Source: Turnera subulata (taxonomy: Eukaryota; Streptophyta; Magnoliopsida; Malpighiales; Passifloraceae). From it: a DNA stretch of 64,000 nt. Each line of letters starts with the position of its first letter. The first letter of the stretch is position 1. Made by a program: the position numbers and the translations under genes. Location: NCBI GenBank assembly GCA_028386065.3, contig JAKUCV010003313.1:1-64000 (forward strand), in the 5' to 3' direction. Shown piece by piece: positions 45,466 to 57,364 of the stretch. Under the pieces are notes generated by a model. That model was not told the origin of the DNA and did not search any database. It was given only the letters and a program-made list of their open reading frames with translations.

Positions 45466-46632
45466 TGTTAGTGTAATGCCCAAAAGCCAATCTTTGGATG
45501 ATAATATTGTCATGTATTTTGATTAAGGTTTTGTTCCAATAAATATGTTTATTTATGATAAATGCTTGCACATATTTATAACCTAAGAATATCTTATATT
45601 CATGAAATGTCCCTAGTCGGTTATTATTATGGATGGGTTGTAATAATAAATAAAGACTAGCGTATGTTGAGAATTATATGAGATATGAGTTCTACATATG
45701 GGTACAAGTTAGAGAACTTGTGGACTGGACTGACCCAAACATAAGAACACTGCATGGGCTCATGTTGTCATTAGTGATTCTTATATGTACTATCCTTAGA
45801 CCTGAGATCATCAAGGTTCCCAACACGTGAGTCATGTATTTTGATCTTGTCATTTGGGTAGCAATGATGTGTTGCTAGACACCGCTCGTTGTTTATAATT
45901 GTAAATGAGAGTTGACAATTATTGCCAAACGTCACAAGTGCCTACGGGGTCACACACTTAGAGCTGTTGATTCGAGCTAGTGGTTAGGCCATGGTTGGAC
46001 CATGGTCGACTAGGATATTGAGCTAGTAGTTAGACCATGGTTGGACCGGGTAGTTTGGGTTGATTTGGTTCACTAATTACCAGAATTAATGAACCAAAAT
46101 TAGTGCCATATGATGTGTAATCCTATATATGCTCATATATATGTTTAATGCATTAGTGGAGACATGATAATGGTGAAAACATAATCATGAAAGATAATGG
46201 ATGATTATGTTGGCCATTATGTTGGCCATTATCTAATTAAATATGCATTACAAGTGTGTATAAAAGGGTGAAGGTTTGATCAGTTTTTCAGACTTAACAC
46301 ACGCTTCATACTTGAGAAAGAAACACATCAAACATATTCTAGTCTCTAGCTCTCGAAAATTCTGCAGCTAGCACTGCGATTCGGGAGTGCTCGGGTTAGT
46401 GACCGTGAGACGGTTGCTAGCAGTCATCAACGGTTCGTGTGGATACTGTAGAGGAGTCGGATTTTGCCCGGTTTTTGCTGATTCGGATCATCAGTTGAGT
46501 GAAAGATCTCAACCAAACCAGGTACAAAAATCTTGTTATTCGGTTTATCCCGTTTCACATGGATCCTCCATTAGTTCCGGGCTTTATTCCGCTGCGTGTT
46601 TAACTCTAAGTTTGCATACCCGGATACTTCCA
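45466..46632 (+). mobile_element. Solo Copia-type LTR
   Basis: 1167 bp starting TGTTAGTGTAATGCCC and ending ATACTTCCA, with perfect GAAAG duplications (45461-45465 and 46633-46637). A TATA-like GTATAAAAGGG at about 46257 shows plus orientation. It interrupts the Athila-like gag-protease region. Confidence 0.88.
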
Positions 46633-47596
46633 GAAAGAAGAAGAGGTGAAGCCATATGTTCCCCCTATTCTCTTTCCTGGAAGATTGAAGAAAGCCAAAC
46701 ATGATCAAAAATTTGGCAAATTCTTAGAGGTGCTTAAGAAGTTGTGTGTGAATATTCCATTCACAGTAGTCCTTTCTGAAATGCCACCTTATGCCCAATT
46801 CTTGAAAAAGATCTTGTCAAGAAAGAGAAATCTAGAGCAAATTAGAACAGTAGCATTAACTAAGAAATTTAGTGCTATTATCCAAAATAATCACATTCCA
46901 AAGTTAGAAGATCCTGGGAGTTTCACTATTCCGTGTAACATCGGCAAGATTAGCATCAAAAAGGCGATATGTGATATGGGAGCAAGTGTTAGTGTCATTC
47001 CACTATCCATAGTTAAGAAGCTGAATATGGGGGATATAAAGTCAACTTCGATCTCACTGCTGCTAGCAGATCGTTCGATCAAACGTCCTGTTGGTATCCT
47101 TGAAGATGTCCCCGTGCAGGTTGGAAAGTTCTTCATTCCGGTGGACTTTGTTGTCCTTGATGTGAAAGAGGATACTAAAACGCAGATTATTTTGGGACGT
47201 CCATTTTTGGCAACTGCAGGAGCAATAATTGATGTTCAAAATGGGAAGTTGAGCTTCAACATTGGAACTGAAATAGTCAGTTTTAATGCTTTACAAGCAG
47301 AGAAAAATGACTTTTCAGGTTATTCGTGCTATTTTCTTGATGTGATTGACAAAGCACAAAAACAATCTTCCTCGCAGAAAGACCCTATGGATCCCATTTG
47401 GCATGTACCGCTGGTAGTAGAACCGCAAAGGATCGAAATGCTGCAGAAGCTGCCTGTGCCCTTCAATTGGAAGTCTTATCTCCTATCACTGAAGGCAAAA
47501 GAAAGAATTTCAAAGCTTCAAAGTCTATGCAAAATCTGCAACCTCTCCTTGATCTACACTAGGATGGCCAGTGTGGTGTCCAGCTACAAGACGTAA
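46633..47596 (+). pseudogene. Athila-like gag end and aspartic protease
   Basis: The open frame from 46646 encodes YVPPILFPGRLKKAK, a gag-protease linker with VLSEMPPYAQFLK, then the protease with active-site motif CDMGASVSVIPLS, LLADRSIKRPVGIL, FVVLDV and IILGRPFLATAGA. It ends QKLPVPFNWKSY.. and stops at 47594-47596, with the family's reverse transcriptase region missing. The downstream words GTGGGAGGCAACCCA are those that normally follow the end of pol, so pol has been deleted. Confidence 0.82.
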
Positions 47597-48987
47597 AAGA
47601 AGCGCTATGTGGGAGGCAACCCATATTTCATGTTTGTCTATTCTACATGCAAGTTGAAGGCAATACCTGCAATATTCCTACTGGAGTTTGCACTACACGT
47701 CCAGACTATGTAGGCACAAACAGGTTCTTCGTATTTTATTTGTATGCTTTCATTTCTTAGGTGCTTGGTTAGTGAGGACACTATCCAAAATAAGTTGGGG
47801 GTGCATGTTCATCCTCATTGCATACTTTTTTTATTATTTTTGGTTTAATTTTTAATTTTTTTCTTGTTGTTTTACTTTTTCATTTTTATTTTCATTTATT
47901 GCAAATAGTTCAGGCCCTAACTTTAGTTTTTTAGTTTTTACTTTCTCACTTCTTAAACTAACTGGCAATTGGAATATTGATGCACTAGGATATGCTATCT
48001 TTCAAAATAAAATTGTGCCAACTTAATTTATTTCTCATTCTTTGCCTTGCATATGTTGGAAACAAATTTAATAAGGCTTAACCATATGATTCATTCTGTT
48101 TATAACACCTACATTTTTCTAAACTCTTTGACACTATTTTTTAATCTTAGAATAGAATCACTGGACCTATCGAGGCGAAATTTGGCATAGGACATCTGAT
48201 GATCAGAAATGATAGAGGCATTTTATGTAAGTTTCCTAGAAGCTATTACGACACTCATAATGAGCTAGACATGCAGCGGAAGCTAGGAAACTAAACCAAG
48301 AACCAAGTGAAGCATGCATAAACCGTATAACAAAATTTACGTACCTGTAAGATTAGGGTCTTTCACCTAATAGTTGTGTANAAAAAAAACAGACACAAAA
48401 GAGGTTTTTCACAAAAAAAAAAGGTAGAAACAACAAAAAATCTCAGTATAACCTCCCTATGCCTCCAAACCCAATTATCAGAGCACGACCTCCTTATGCA
48501 GTATGAGCCATAACAAGAAGGAAGTAAATTTGCTTTTTGACTGACATGATGAATTTTCTTAAGTGACATTTTTGTTTATCCTTTTATTTCCTCTTTCTTT
48601 TTAGCCCTAACCTAGCCCCATTACAACCATGCACAAGCCCTTTTGATCCAAATTGAAAGTGTCTTATTTATTAGTAGAGAATGGAAAAGTGATTCTGCTT
48701 ATGAGATTTGATTTTTCTTTTAGGCATCAAAATCCAAAAAAGTATCAAGTGTTAGTAGGCAGAATTTGATCTATTTGATTATGCTTTGTTTTATTTGGGA
48801 CTAACATGTTTTTGGTATTTGAATTGAGGAATAGGTTGGGTTGGCACCCCTTTTTACAACTTATGCGGCAATCCTGTGCATTACTATTTTCGATTTGAGC
48901 TAATTTGAGAAGTTTGGTTTTTCACCCTTGTCCTTAATTTTCACTGGTTTTGCTTAGGGACAAGCAAAAATTCAAGTTTGGGGGTGT
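47597..48987 (+). other. Non-coding 3' region of the Athila-like element
   Basis: Long AT-rich stretch between the protease and the 3' LTR, ending with the polypurine-like AAGTTTGGGGGTGT next to the LTR. One undetermined base (N) is at 48381 in an A-run. No gene seen. Confidence 0.7.
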
Positions 48988-50395
48988 TGACGTGTATGAT
49001 TTATACACATATTTTGGACCATTAATTTAATAGTTTTGGGCTTTGATTTGTTAGTTTGTTATTTATTTAATTAGTTTTTTATTTATTTTTGATTTAATAA
49101 TCTTTTCCTTTAGATTTTGATGATTACATGTTAAATTGAAAGGATTTGGAAGATTTGGATAGATTCTAGAAGATAGAGATAAGAAGGTTAATTATTCTGG
49201 ATAGATTTGAAGATAATATGAAGATTTATCCTCCTATGCGCAACCTGCCTGTGCGGAGCATTTTCAGCTGTACAGAAGTTTAAATTTCCAATATCCAAGA
49301 TTATCTTACAAGGATATTTTGAAGATATTGTTTGAATTTACATTAGAATTATTTATTTGTTATTTATCCATGTAACTAAATTCAAAAGGTTTGTTTTTTA
49401 AATTTAATTAGATTAGATCCTAGTTTTGAATTCAAAAGAGAGAAATCCTAACCATTCTTTCCTAGCCTATAAATACGTGGGCACTCTAGGAGGAAAGAAC
49501 ACACACTTCACACTCTCTCATTCTTTCATTCTCTCTCAAATTCAAGAGGAGTTCTTCATCAGTTCTTCAAGGAAGAGGAAGGAAATTAAGCTTAGGAGCT
49601 TAGTTCAAGTTTGTCTTCAAGTTTGATTCATGTAACTACTTGTTCAAATGCCTGCAATGAAATTCATGAGTATTTTCTTCTCTCTTGCTATGTTGGGCTA
49701 AATCTTTAAAGTCTAGGAATTAGGGGAGGTAGCTTGTCTATTCTAGGATGCATATGATTTAATAAATTTTGTTTAATTCCTATTTACCTATGTTCATTGA
49801 TTCAATCCTAGGGCACTTAACTATGCTATTTAACTGGCCATTAGTATAAAATTTAGGTAGAAGATTGTTAAGTGACAGCGTCAATTGATTACTGGAATTG
49901 CATAGGTTGAACACTAGAAACTTGCCTTGAGGAAGGATGACCTTCTAGTGAAGAATATTTGCTTAGGTTGACTGTGCATAAATGCCTTAGTTATTTCTTC
50001 GCTAGTAAACACGAAGTTGAGATAGCTAAGTAGGGTTTAAGTCTCGCCACGAGAGTGGGTTATTTATTCTACTTTATTCAACTATCTTTCAATGAACTTA
50101 GGAAATTCAGGAGTTAGAATAATTTATCGTTGCATAGTTTGCATGTTGCATGATCAATCTGTGCATGGTTTCAAAAGTGAAGCATCAAGAATAGACAAGT
50201 GAGCCCCCAAAGTCCTAGACATCTTTTGAATATTGAGAATCCATCATTTATTATTTCAGTTATTCACTTTTCTACTCAAATCCATTCTTTATTTGCCTAG
50301 ACGATCAGAAGTTATTAAGCGATTAGTAATTAACCTGGTCCCAGAGGACGACCTTGATTGCTACAAATATTTGTGCACTTGCAGAATAGCGTTCA
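48988..50395 (+). repeat. 3' LTR of the Athila-like element
   Basis: 1408 bp, partner 33987-35376, followed by TGCAG. The TATA-like CCTATAAATACGTGG is near 49467. Confidence 0.92.
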
Positions 50396-50949
50396 TGCAG
50401 AAAAAATCATTGAACTTTTCTTAATTTGATGAAATTATTGTTTAATTCAATCTCCTTTGATTTATCTGTCGTACTAAATGTTAATACATAAGATAAATTA
50501 TTAACTCCCGTGTGAGATAAGGGATACTGTACTAGTTAAATAATAAAAGAGTGGTTTGTGTTTGATCAATTTTATATTCTACATTTATTAAATAATACAA
50601 TTTTATATAAAAATAGGAAAAAAATAGAATTTTTTTGTGTTTTGTGATTTTAAACTGACTCGATCAGGTCATCGGTTCAGCCGAATCAACACAAAAATTG
50701 GCCAGGTTTAGCAGGGTTTTCACTATTCACTAACTTGCACGGGCGAATTCTCCTAAATACCCTCCGGGTCATGTTCCAAACGGTCGAACCATCTGAGCCG
50801 GTTCGGTTTTAATAACTATCCCCACAATCCCTCTCCTCGGTGCATGCGCTCTCTCTCTCTCTCATGCATCTTCTGTTTTAAGGTTCTGTGAAATCTATGG
50901 AAGCTAAATTCTCAGAAGTCAAGTCTTAGAAGGCCAAGTTCAGACCAAC
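50396..50949. other. Spacer, nothing recognised
   Basis: AT-rich DNA with a CT microsatellite near 50849-50863 and a GGTTCGGTTTTAATAACTAT-like word seen at the edges of several plant repeats. No gene. Confidence 0.4.
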
Positions 50950-52000
50950 CTTCCAGAGCGTGAGGATAATGATGCATGGAAGAAAAACTGGCCAAAAGAT
51001 AATGTTTGAATTTGAATTCTACATAATAGTCTTTTGTGAGCTTGAAGTTAGACAAGACAATGTGATTTGTTAGTGAGATTATTTGGTTTGAAATAAGATA
51101 GGAGATTGGATTTTGAATTTAGATCTAGATAAGGGATTTAGAATTGTTGTGCAGCTCACCTGATTTGTCCCCTTAGTTTAAGCTATATATACATTTAGTC
51201 CTTTGTATCAGGGTTACAACCACACACAAAAGCCAGGCGTAGTTCTCTTTTCTTTTTGTTCATTTACTTTTCATTTGATGTAGTCAATCATTATTAAATA
51301 CAAGCAGTTAAATTCGATCCAGCTTATTCTAATTTATTTTACCTTAATCGCTTTCTGCAATTCAGTTTATTCTCATGTATCATTTTACTTAAAAGTTCAA
51401 CCTAGTTTATAGATATATATGTCATAACCTGGTTTTAGAACGCACAACACCATCCTTTCGGTCATTCAGTGATCGGATCTGGTGGTAGTTGGTTATTTGA
51501 TGTTCCAATCGGGAAACAAGTTTTTAAAACACTGTCCCCAATTAGAACAACGAGCTACCTACTACTAAAGACCGGATCCGGTCGCTGAAGGACCGAACGA
51601 GCGGTACGTGTTTTCATGTTCTAAAACTGGGTTTTGTGATTTTGTAAACTAAACTATAGTAAAGGGAAACAATAAAATTGATAGCAAAAAGTGCGATAAG
51701 TAAAATATGTAAAAACTGAATTCAATAAAACTCGATTGATAATAGTGATAGTTTTATTGTTTGGTTGATTACCCTGATACAAGAAAGTTTTGGGTTTATC
51801 TATAGACATGAGTTCAACTGTAAACGACTTTCAAACTTTCTTATCCTCCTTCTAAACCGTCAGCCATCTCAACTCCAAATTCAAATTCTGCTGCCAACTT
51901 CAATTTTCAAACTCCCAACAACTAGTTTTTAAAGATCTTGAAATTTGAATTCAAACAATTAACCGTCGAATTAGCCCTTTCTTCCAGCTGACACGCACGA
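50950..52000. repeat. Large imperfect fold-back structure
   Basis: The two halves run towards each other. TTGTATCAGGGTTA near 51207 on the plus strand pairs with TTGTATCAGGGTAA near 51775 on the minus strand. Closer to the centre, ACCTGGTTTTAGAAC (51427) and CGGTCATTCAGTGATCGGAT mirror GTTCTAAAACTGGGT (51620) and the ATCCGGTCGCTGAAGGACCG block. A fold-back or inverted LTR-like element is likely. No coding. Confidence 0.5.
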
Positions 52001-53089
52001 CACCTTATCCGAGTTGCTTCAGCCCTCAAAATTGTGTCAGAGGGCCTCTCGTAATGCATGCCATGTTGTCTCTAAAAATTTAGAACAGGTGGTCTCTGAA
52101 ACCTTGGAACAAGGCCTCCGAGAAATTGGTTTCTACAGATCTTCATTAAATAACCAAACTACAGAAATCATGGTGGGTTATTGTCTGGGTTGTGAAGAAA
52201 CTAAGTGTATGAGACATATAGGTGTTCTCTTTTTTTTTTTTTTCTTTTTTTAAGGGTTTTGGCTAATGGGTTAGTGGTGTTGGACGGCTTGTGGTGTTGG
52301 GTTTGTCATGGTGGTGTTGGTCGGCATCCAATAATAAATCGGTTGAACCTTAAATTGGTTCAATTGAGGCATTAAAAATATAAAATAATAAACTTAAGGC
52401 ACTAGAGTTTCGTTTTTTTTTTTTAATTTAAGTAGTAATAAAAAAGTAGTAATCTATATATTCACAATTAGAATAACCGTTTACTAACGGATTTTGTGAT
52501 GGATTTTTAGTAATCTATTCACTACTAGAATACAACCGTTTACTAACAGATTTTGTGATGAGTTTTGGTGACGAATTTTGTGGCGGACGCATTTCGTGCC
52601 GAAACCGTTCGTTGCAAATCTACCCGTAACAGAATTTGTAAGGGAATGTCTTGCAACGGATTTTTCATGGGATAAGGCATGACAAACTATGACAGACATG
52701 TATCCCTCACAATTAAATCTGTTAGTACTCCCATACAATTTGTAAAGGAACAAAGTCCTTAGAAATTAATTCCTTATTAAATCCAAAACAAAATTTATTT
52801 ACCAAAAAAACCAATGCTAGTATATCCATATATTAGCCAATAAAACAATAAATAAAGCCAAATTTATACCACAAAATAAATGGGTGAGCTTTATTATAAT
52901 AGAATTTACACGAATAAAAAAAATAAATAACAAAAAAAATATAATGATCTTTTACAAAATAAAATACAACCTAAAAATTATATTTATTTTTTAAAAAGTT
53001 GGAATGGCTAATTTACATTTAATCTATTTTTCAAACAAAGTTGGGTGACTAAATTCTGCTGCAATGAAAGAAACAAATATACCAGTCTA
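52001..53089. other. Degenerate repeat region with a CACTA-like end
   Basis: T-runs at 52230-52250 and 52410-52425. CACTACTAGAA at 52520 followed by subterminal repeats (CCGTTTACTAAC.GATTTTGTGATG, twice at 52478 and 52535) looks like the end of a CACTA transposon. No transposase or gene seen; the rest is AT-rich. Confidence 0.4.
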
Positions 53090-54180
53090 AAAGAGCATAT
53101 GGGCCAGCACATGCAATGCAATGTCATGGGCTTGAGATGCAAAGCCAGGCCTTGAGGTACGGTGGACCAATTCATTGTTTGCTCTCGGGCTTTCATCACT
53201 CATCAAATGGAACTAAAAAGAAAAGAGGCTGAAGAGGAAGAAATTTTTTTATAAAGAGTTTTGTATCCATGAAATCCAAAAGTCATACCCTAGGTATTCA
53301 CTAATTTGTAAGTTGTAACTACGTTGCTTTCACCATTGTTCTCCACGGTTTTCTTTTTGGATGGCTACAGAGTGGGAGAAGGGGAAAGAGACTGGTGGAA
53401 AAATAAATAATAAAACTTCTGAATTGGAACGAATGGAACAATTGGAGGAGCTTTAGAAAATTATTACTTCTAATAAACATAGTGTCACCTACCATTGCTA
53501 AATCCTAATTGTTATATATGAGTTAGGGTACATATATCCATTCATAAGCCTTGACTTCCCTTCTTGGTCTTTATTCAAACGTAGAAAGGTTAACTAGAAC
53601 TATTCAAATAGAACGGTATGTAACTATAATTCATGCAATAGGTTTGATTGGTAAGACCTAGTAAAAGAACAAGGAAATATTACCAGCAAGTTGGTTCACC
53701 ATTATTATTCTGAATGTAGAATGAATTTAATTTGTGACAAGAATCATTACCAAGTAAAGTAATTATCCTAAGTCAATGCAGCAAAGAGTCTATCAATAAA
53801 AAATATTATACTTCTCAAACAAAATCCCTATACTAAAGTAAACTGATAATGAACCTCCTTCGAATCATCAATTCTAGAAGTTTGAAGGGGTCTTCCCGTC
53901 TTGGGCTCTTCCTGAATATTTTGATGTCTCCCCGATCGAATTACCTGTAAAGGAAGGAGGTGTGTATACATTTTGTGAAAAGGATTGTTCTCTTGGATAA
54001 CAATTATATTTGATCTGGTAACTGAATAATGGAAAGTTCTATAATTTTTTTTTTTATTAAAGAATATTTACTGGCAAGTAGGTCGTTCAATCTCGACAGT
54101 AGGTCGTTTAATAATAGCGATTCCCTCAATAATTTTATTTTTCTTAATTGCCAAAATTGCAAGGAATATATATATTTATA
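53090..54180. repeat. Segmental duplication block A' upstream of IAN-3
   Basis: Partner of block A (5680-6720). The right part (53685-54180) also matches 23905-24480. Gene-free. Confidence 0.75.
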
Positions 54181-55620
54181 TATATCAAATCAAAGATTCG
54201 CTTCTGGTAAAATTTCGTGATGACACGTATCATCTTTTATGAAAAGAAAGATTATTTGTATTTCGTGGGATGTTATACATGTGGCATTTCGTCAATAGAC
54301 ATGAAGTAATTAAATATAATAATATTTTTTATTATTTATTAAATATTTTATCAGAAAATTTTTAATATTCCAAAAATATTTTATATCCCATTAAATTATT
54401 CTTAAATTAATTATAAAGTAATTTTGATTAATTTTTTTAACATTCCAATAACTTTTTATATTTTATTAAGTTATCCTTAAGTAAAAGAAAGATTAAGTAT
54501 GATGCATCTTGGAAACTAGTTAGTCTAAAATTTAAACTAATAATATTGTAACTAAAAATAAGTCACATGTATGTACTTAAAATTCCAATTATTGCTTGTA
54601 GTATAAATTGCCATATTTTGAGAGTTTGGTGCATTCACATTTTTTTGGTGTCATTTATCAAATCCTTTTACATAGCTAAAAAGAAAATAAGGTATAAAAA
54701 ATGATACTTACTTTCACCTATGTTGTTTTTGTAACAAAAAGAAGTACTTTCATGCCTTGGTTCCCTTTTTTGTGATGTTGAATCATTTTTTTTTGTCGGA
54801 AAAAATTTGGGTTGTGGGGAGGCTTCCTAGTCCAGGGATGTTGGATCATTCTTTGGCTTGTAGGAAGAATTGCCATTAATATGCTCAGCAAGTTGTCCAA
54901 ATATGGGAATCATTGAGCAAATTATTAATTTGGATGCGATTGTTGCTGTTGAAAAGGTATGCAAACTCTGCCTAAACTAATAATTAATTTGATCACATTG
55001 CACTATTGGCTTGGTGTAGACTGATATAATCTAGAATAAACTATCTCTTTTTAATCTTTTCACTGTAATCCATGATTCTTCCCCACATTTCATTGCAGCC
55101 CCATTGGAGATTGAAGAAGAAACTATTATTGAAAAATTAACAAAAATAAAATAGAATAAATTGTGCCATGAGGTTTATTCATGTTGCCAGGGCTCCTCAA
55201 TAAAATTCAATATGCTTCTGTTTGGTGTTCTGCTATTCTGAGATTATCAGTTCAATTTTTTATTTGGGCCAGGCATAACGTTTTCCTCAATGTTTTTGAA
55301 CTTATTTTGCCGGTGGCGGATCCAGGGGATTCATAAGCACGGAGAAGGAGAAACTAGGAGAGTGGTACGTGGAGGTGCATGGTGGAACCAGGAGGATGGT
55401 GGAGCAAATAATGAAGTAGGATTTAGGTTTTTCTTTATATGAAAAAAAAAATATTAAATAAATATATATCTAGCCGGCCGGCTATTTTTAAAATTCACAT
55501 TATTTGGAGACTTACTATGCCACATCTTCCATGAAATTTTCAAGTGTGATGTATGAAGTAGCATTATTGTAACAAATTAATTAGACCTGGTAAATTCTCA
55601 GAAATAAGAACAAAGCCAAA
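54181..55620. other. AT-rich spacer upstream of IAN-3
   Basis: Nothing recognisable apart from the GGTGGCGGATCCAGGGG word near 55312, seen in plant DNA-transposon debris. No gene. Confidence 0.4.
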
Positions 55621-55627
55621 CCTACAC

Positions 55628-55735
55628 CTTCTATTTATACTGCCACCTTAATTTTCTTCTTCATCGATCAACCCACTCATCAGGTTTCCCTCTAGGATCA
55701 TTTCCTCTTCTAGTGTATACTTGTTTTTGAGCAAG
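55628..55735 (+). promoter_or_regulatory. IAN-3 TATA box and 5'UTR exon
   Basis: CTATTTATAC at 55631-55640, then the shared CTTCTTCATC leader, ending GAGCAAG with a GTAAATG donor at 55736. The UTR intron ends TATGCAG at 55858. Confidence 0.7.
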
Positions 55736-55861
55736 GTAAATGCCATTGCTCAATGTGTGGATTTTCACTTATTATCATTATTGAACCGCCTCTTACGATA
55801 TTCAAACGTACGTAATTGTCCGTGGAGTATTAACGAAACTAAGCGTCAGATTATGCAGAAT

Positions 55862-57364
55862 ATGTCTAACAACATACGAAACATAGTTCTAGTGGGGAAG
55901 GCTGGGAACGGCAAAAGCTCCACGGGCAACAGTATTGTCATGCAGCGAGGAGCCTTTAAAGAAGCCGGATGGTTTGGAAGTGTTACCAAGACTAGCCAAA
56001 TGAAGTCAACCAAAATTATGGATCCGATCGATCATGAGGAATACACTGTCAATGTTATTGATACTCCTGGTATCCATGAACTATATATCAGGCTATATAC
56101 TTTTCTATGTTCCCTTTCTCTCCCTTCTTTTGTTGCTTATGAATTGCTTTGTTGTGAAGAACATGCAAGAAATACACTTACAAATGGATATCGGCCATTT
56201 ATTACAGGGCAGTTTGACGGTACTACTGCACTTACCCAAGCCAGCAAAGAAATTGTGAGGTGTATGGCACTGGCAAAGGAAGGGATCCATGCTTTCATCG
56301 CGGTTCTCAAAATTAGTCAACGCTTTTCGGAAGAAGAAGCAAAGGCAATAGATCACTTCGAGAAATTGTTTGGCACCGAAGCAGTTGACCGCATGATTAT
56401 TGTGTTCACCAGGGCAGACGATGTAGAAAGCCCTGAACAGTGGGCCCACATGCTGAGCACTGCTCCCCCTCTCCTGCAGGTATCATTAACCACACTTTTC
56501 CTCAAAGTGGTTCGATCGGTACTATTCTTTCACTCTAAGTAAGGTTTGGGGTTTGAATCTGATAAATAAACAAATTTAATAATAGTAGGAATTCTTCACC
56601 TCAGTTAGCGACCGTACACGAACTGAATTATTATTTTTTGTTTCACTACAACGATAGTTTTACAATGGGCGAGCAAAATATTTTGCAGAACTTTCTGGGT
56701 AGGTGCAGCAATCGAGTGGTGCTGTTTAACAACAAGGCGTATAAGCTCCGCATAGACGAGGAGATGGCAAGGTTAGAGAGGCAAAGCTCGGAGCTTCTCG
56801 TCCTTGTAAACAGGGTGGTGACCGAAAAAGGTGGAAAAGCCTACACTAATGAGATTTATGAGCAAGTCAAGGTGGGTTTAATTTGCTTCATAGACTCGCT
56901 GCATAGTTGCCAAAGGTTAATAATTGAGATGGAGGTACATTAAGCCATAACTAAAATAATAATGACTGGAGATCTGTTTTTTTATTTTTTTCTTTTTGAC
57001 AGGAAGAGATGAAAAAGCACGAACAACTCCTTGAGACTGACCCCAGGAAAGAGATCGTTCCTTATGAAGCCCTGAAACCAATGATGGTTGAGGTATTTAT
57101 ATATAGACACATACATCTGCATTAATAATTTGTTTCTCCTCTCTGACCTAGAGATTTTGATATCATTGTAAATTAAAGTGCGGCGCATTCTACCAAAATT
57201 TGATGCTTTGTAATTAACTGTATTTCCTTCTCGAACAGATGGAGTCCAGGCTTCTTTCTGTTCTTCAAATCAAGACGGAGTCCAGGTTCCCATTGCTGAA
57301 TGTGTGGTTTTTCACTAGATCAAAATTCGAGCGTACCAGTATAATTGTCTATATGGAGTATTAA
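55862..57364 (+). CDS. AIG1/IAN GTPase IAN-3, chimeric last exon
   Basis: Coding exons are 55862-56069, 56208-56479, 56689-56871, 57003-57092 and 57239-57364, giving 292 aa. Motifs: P-loop GKAGNGKS (12-19), DTPG, RFSEEEAKAID, G4 TRAD, and RCSNR...LFNN. Exons 2-5 have the cluster's constant sizes. The last exon starts like that of IAN-1 (ATGGAGTCCAGG) but after about 55 bp runs into what is intron 1 in the other genes (CATTGCT.AATGTGTGG.TTTTCAC). Its final residues therefore come from former intron DNA and end ...IIVYMEY with TAA at 57362-57364. There is no CaaX motif. The stop overlaps the start of IAN-4 by one base. A long unspliced frame across the first coding intron also exists (55721-56542), but the splice sites match the other copies. 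Confidence 0.82.

Larger units (their letters stand above)
33987..50395 (+). mobile_element. Athila-like Gypsy element carrying nested insertions
   Basis: LTRs of about 1.4 kb, starting TGATGTGTATG or TGACGTGTATG and ending GCGTTCA, bound the element. The 5-bp duplication TGCAG is perfect (33982-33986 and 50396-50400). The interior has a primer-binding site, gag, an aspartic protease and a long non-coding 3' part, but no reverse transcriptase, RNase H or integrase. A Copia element (36773-45402) and a solo LTR (45466-46632) sit inside it; without them it is about 6.6 kb. Confidence 0.92.

Noticed and set aside
48381..48381. Ambiguous base N
   Set aside because: An undetermined base in an A-run within non-coding element DNA; no biological meaning inferred.
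55721..56542. IAN-3 read as one long unspliced ORF
   Set aside because: The frame happens to stay open through the intron, but the splice sites and the split glycine codon match IAN-1, -2 and -4.
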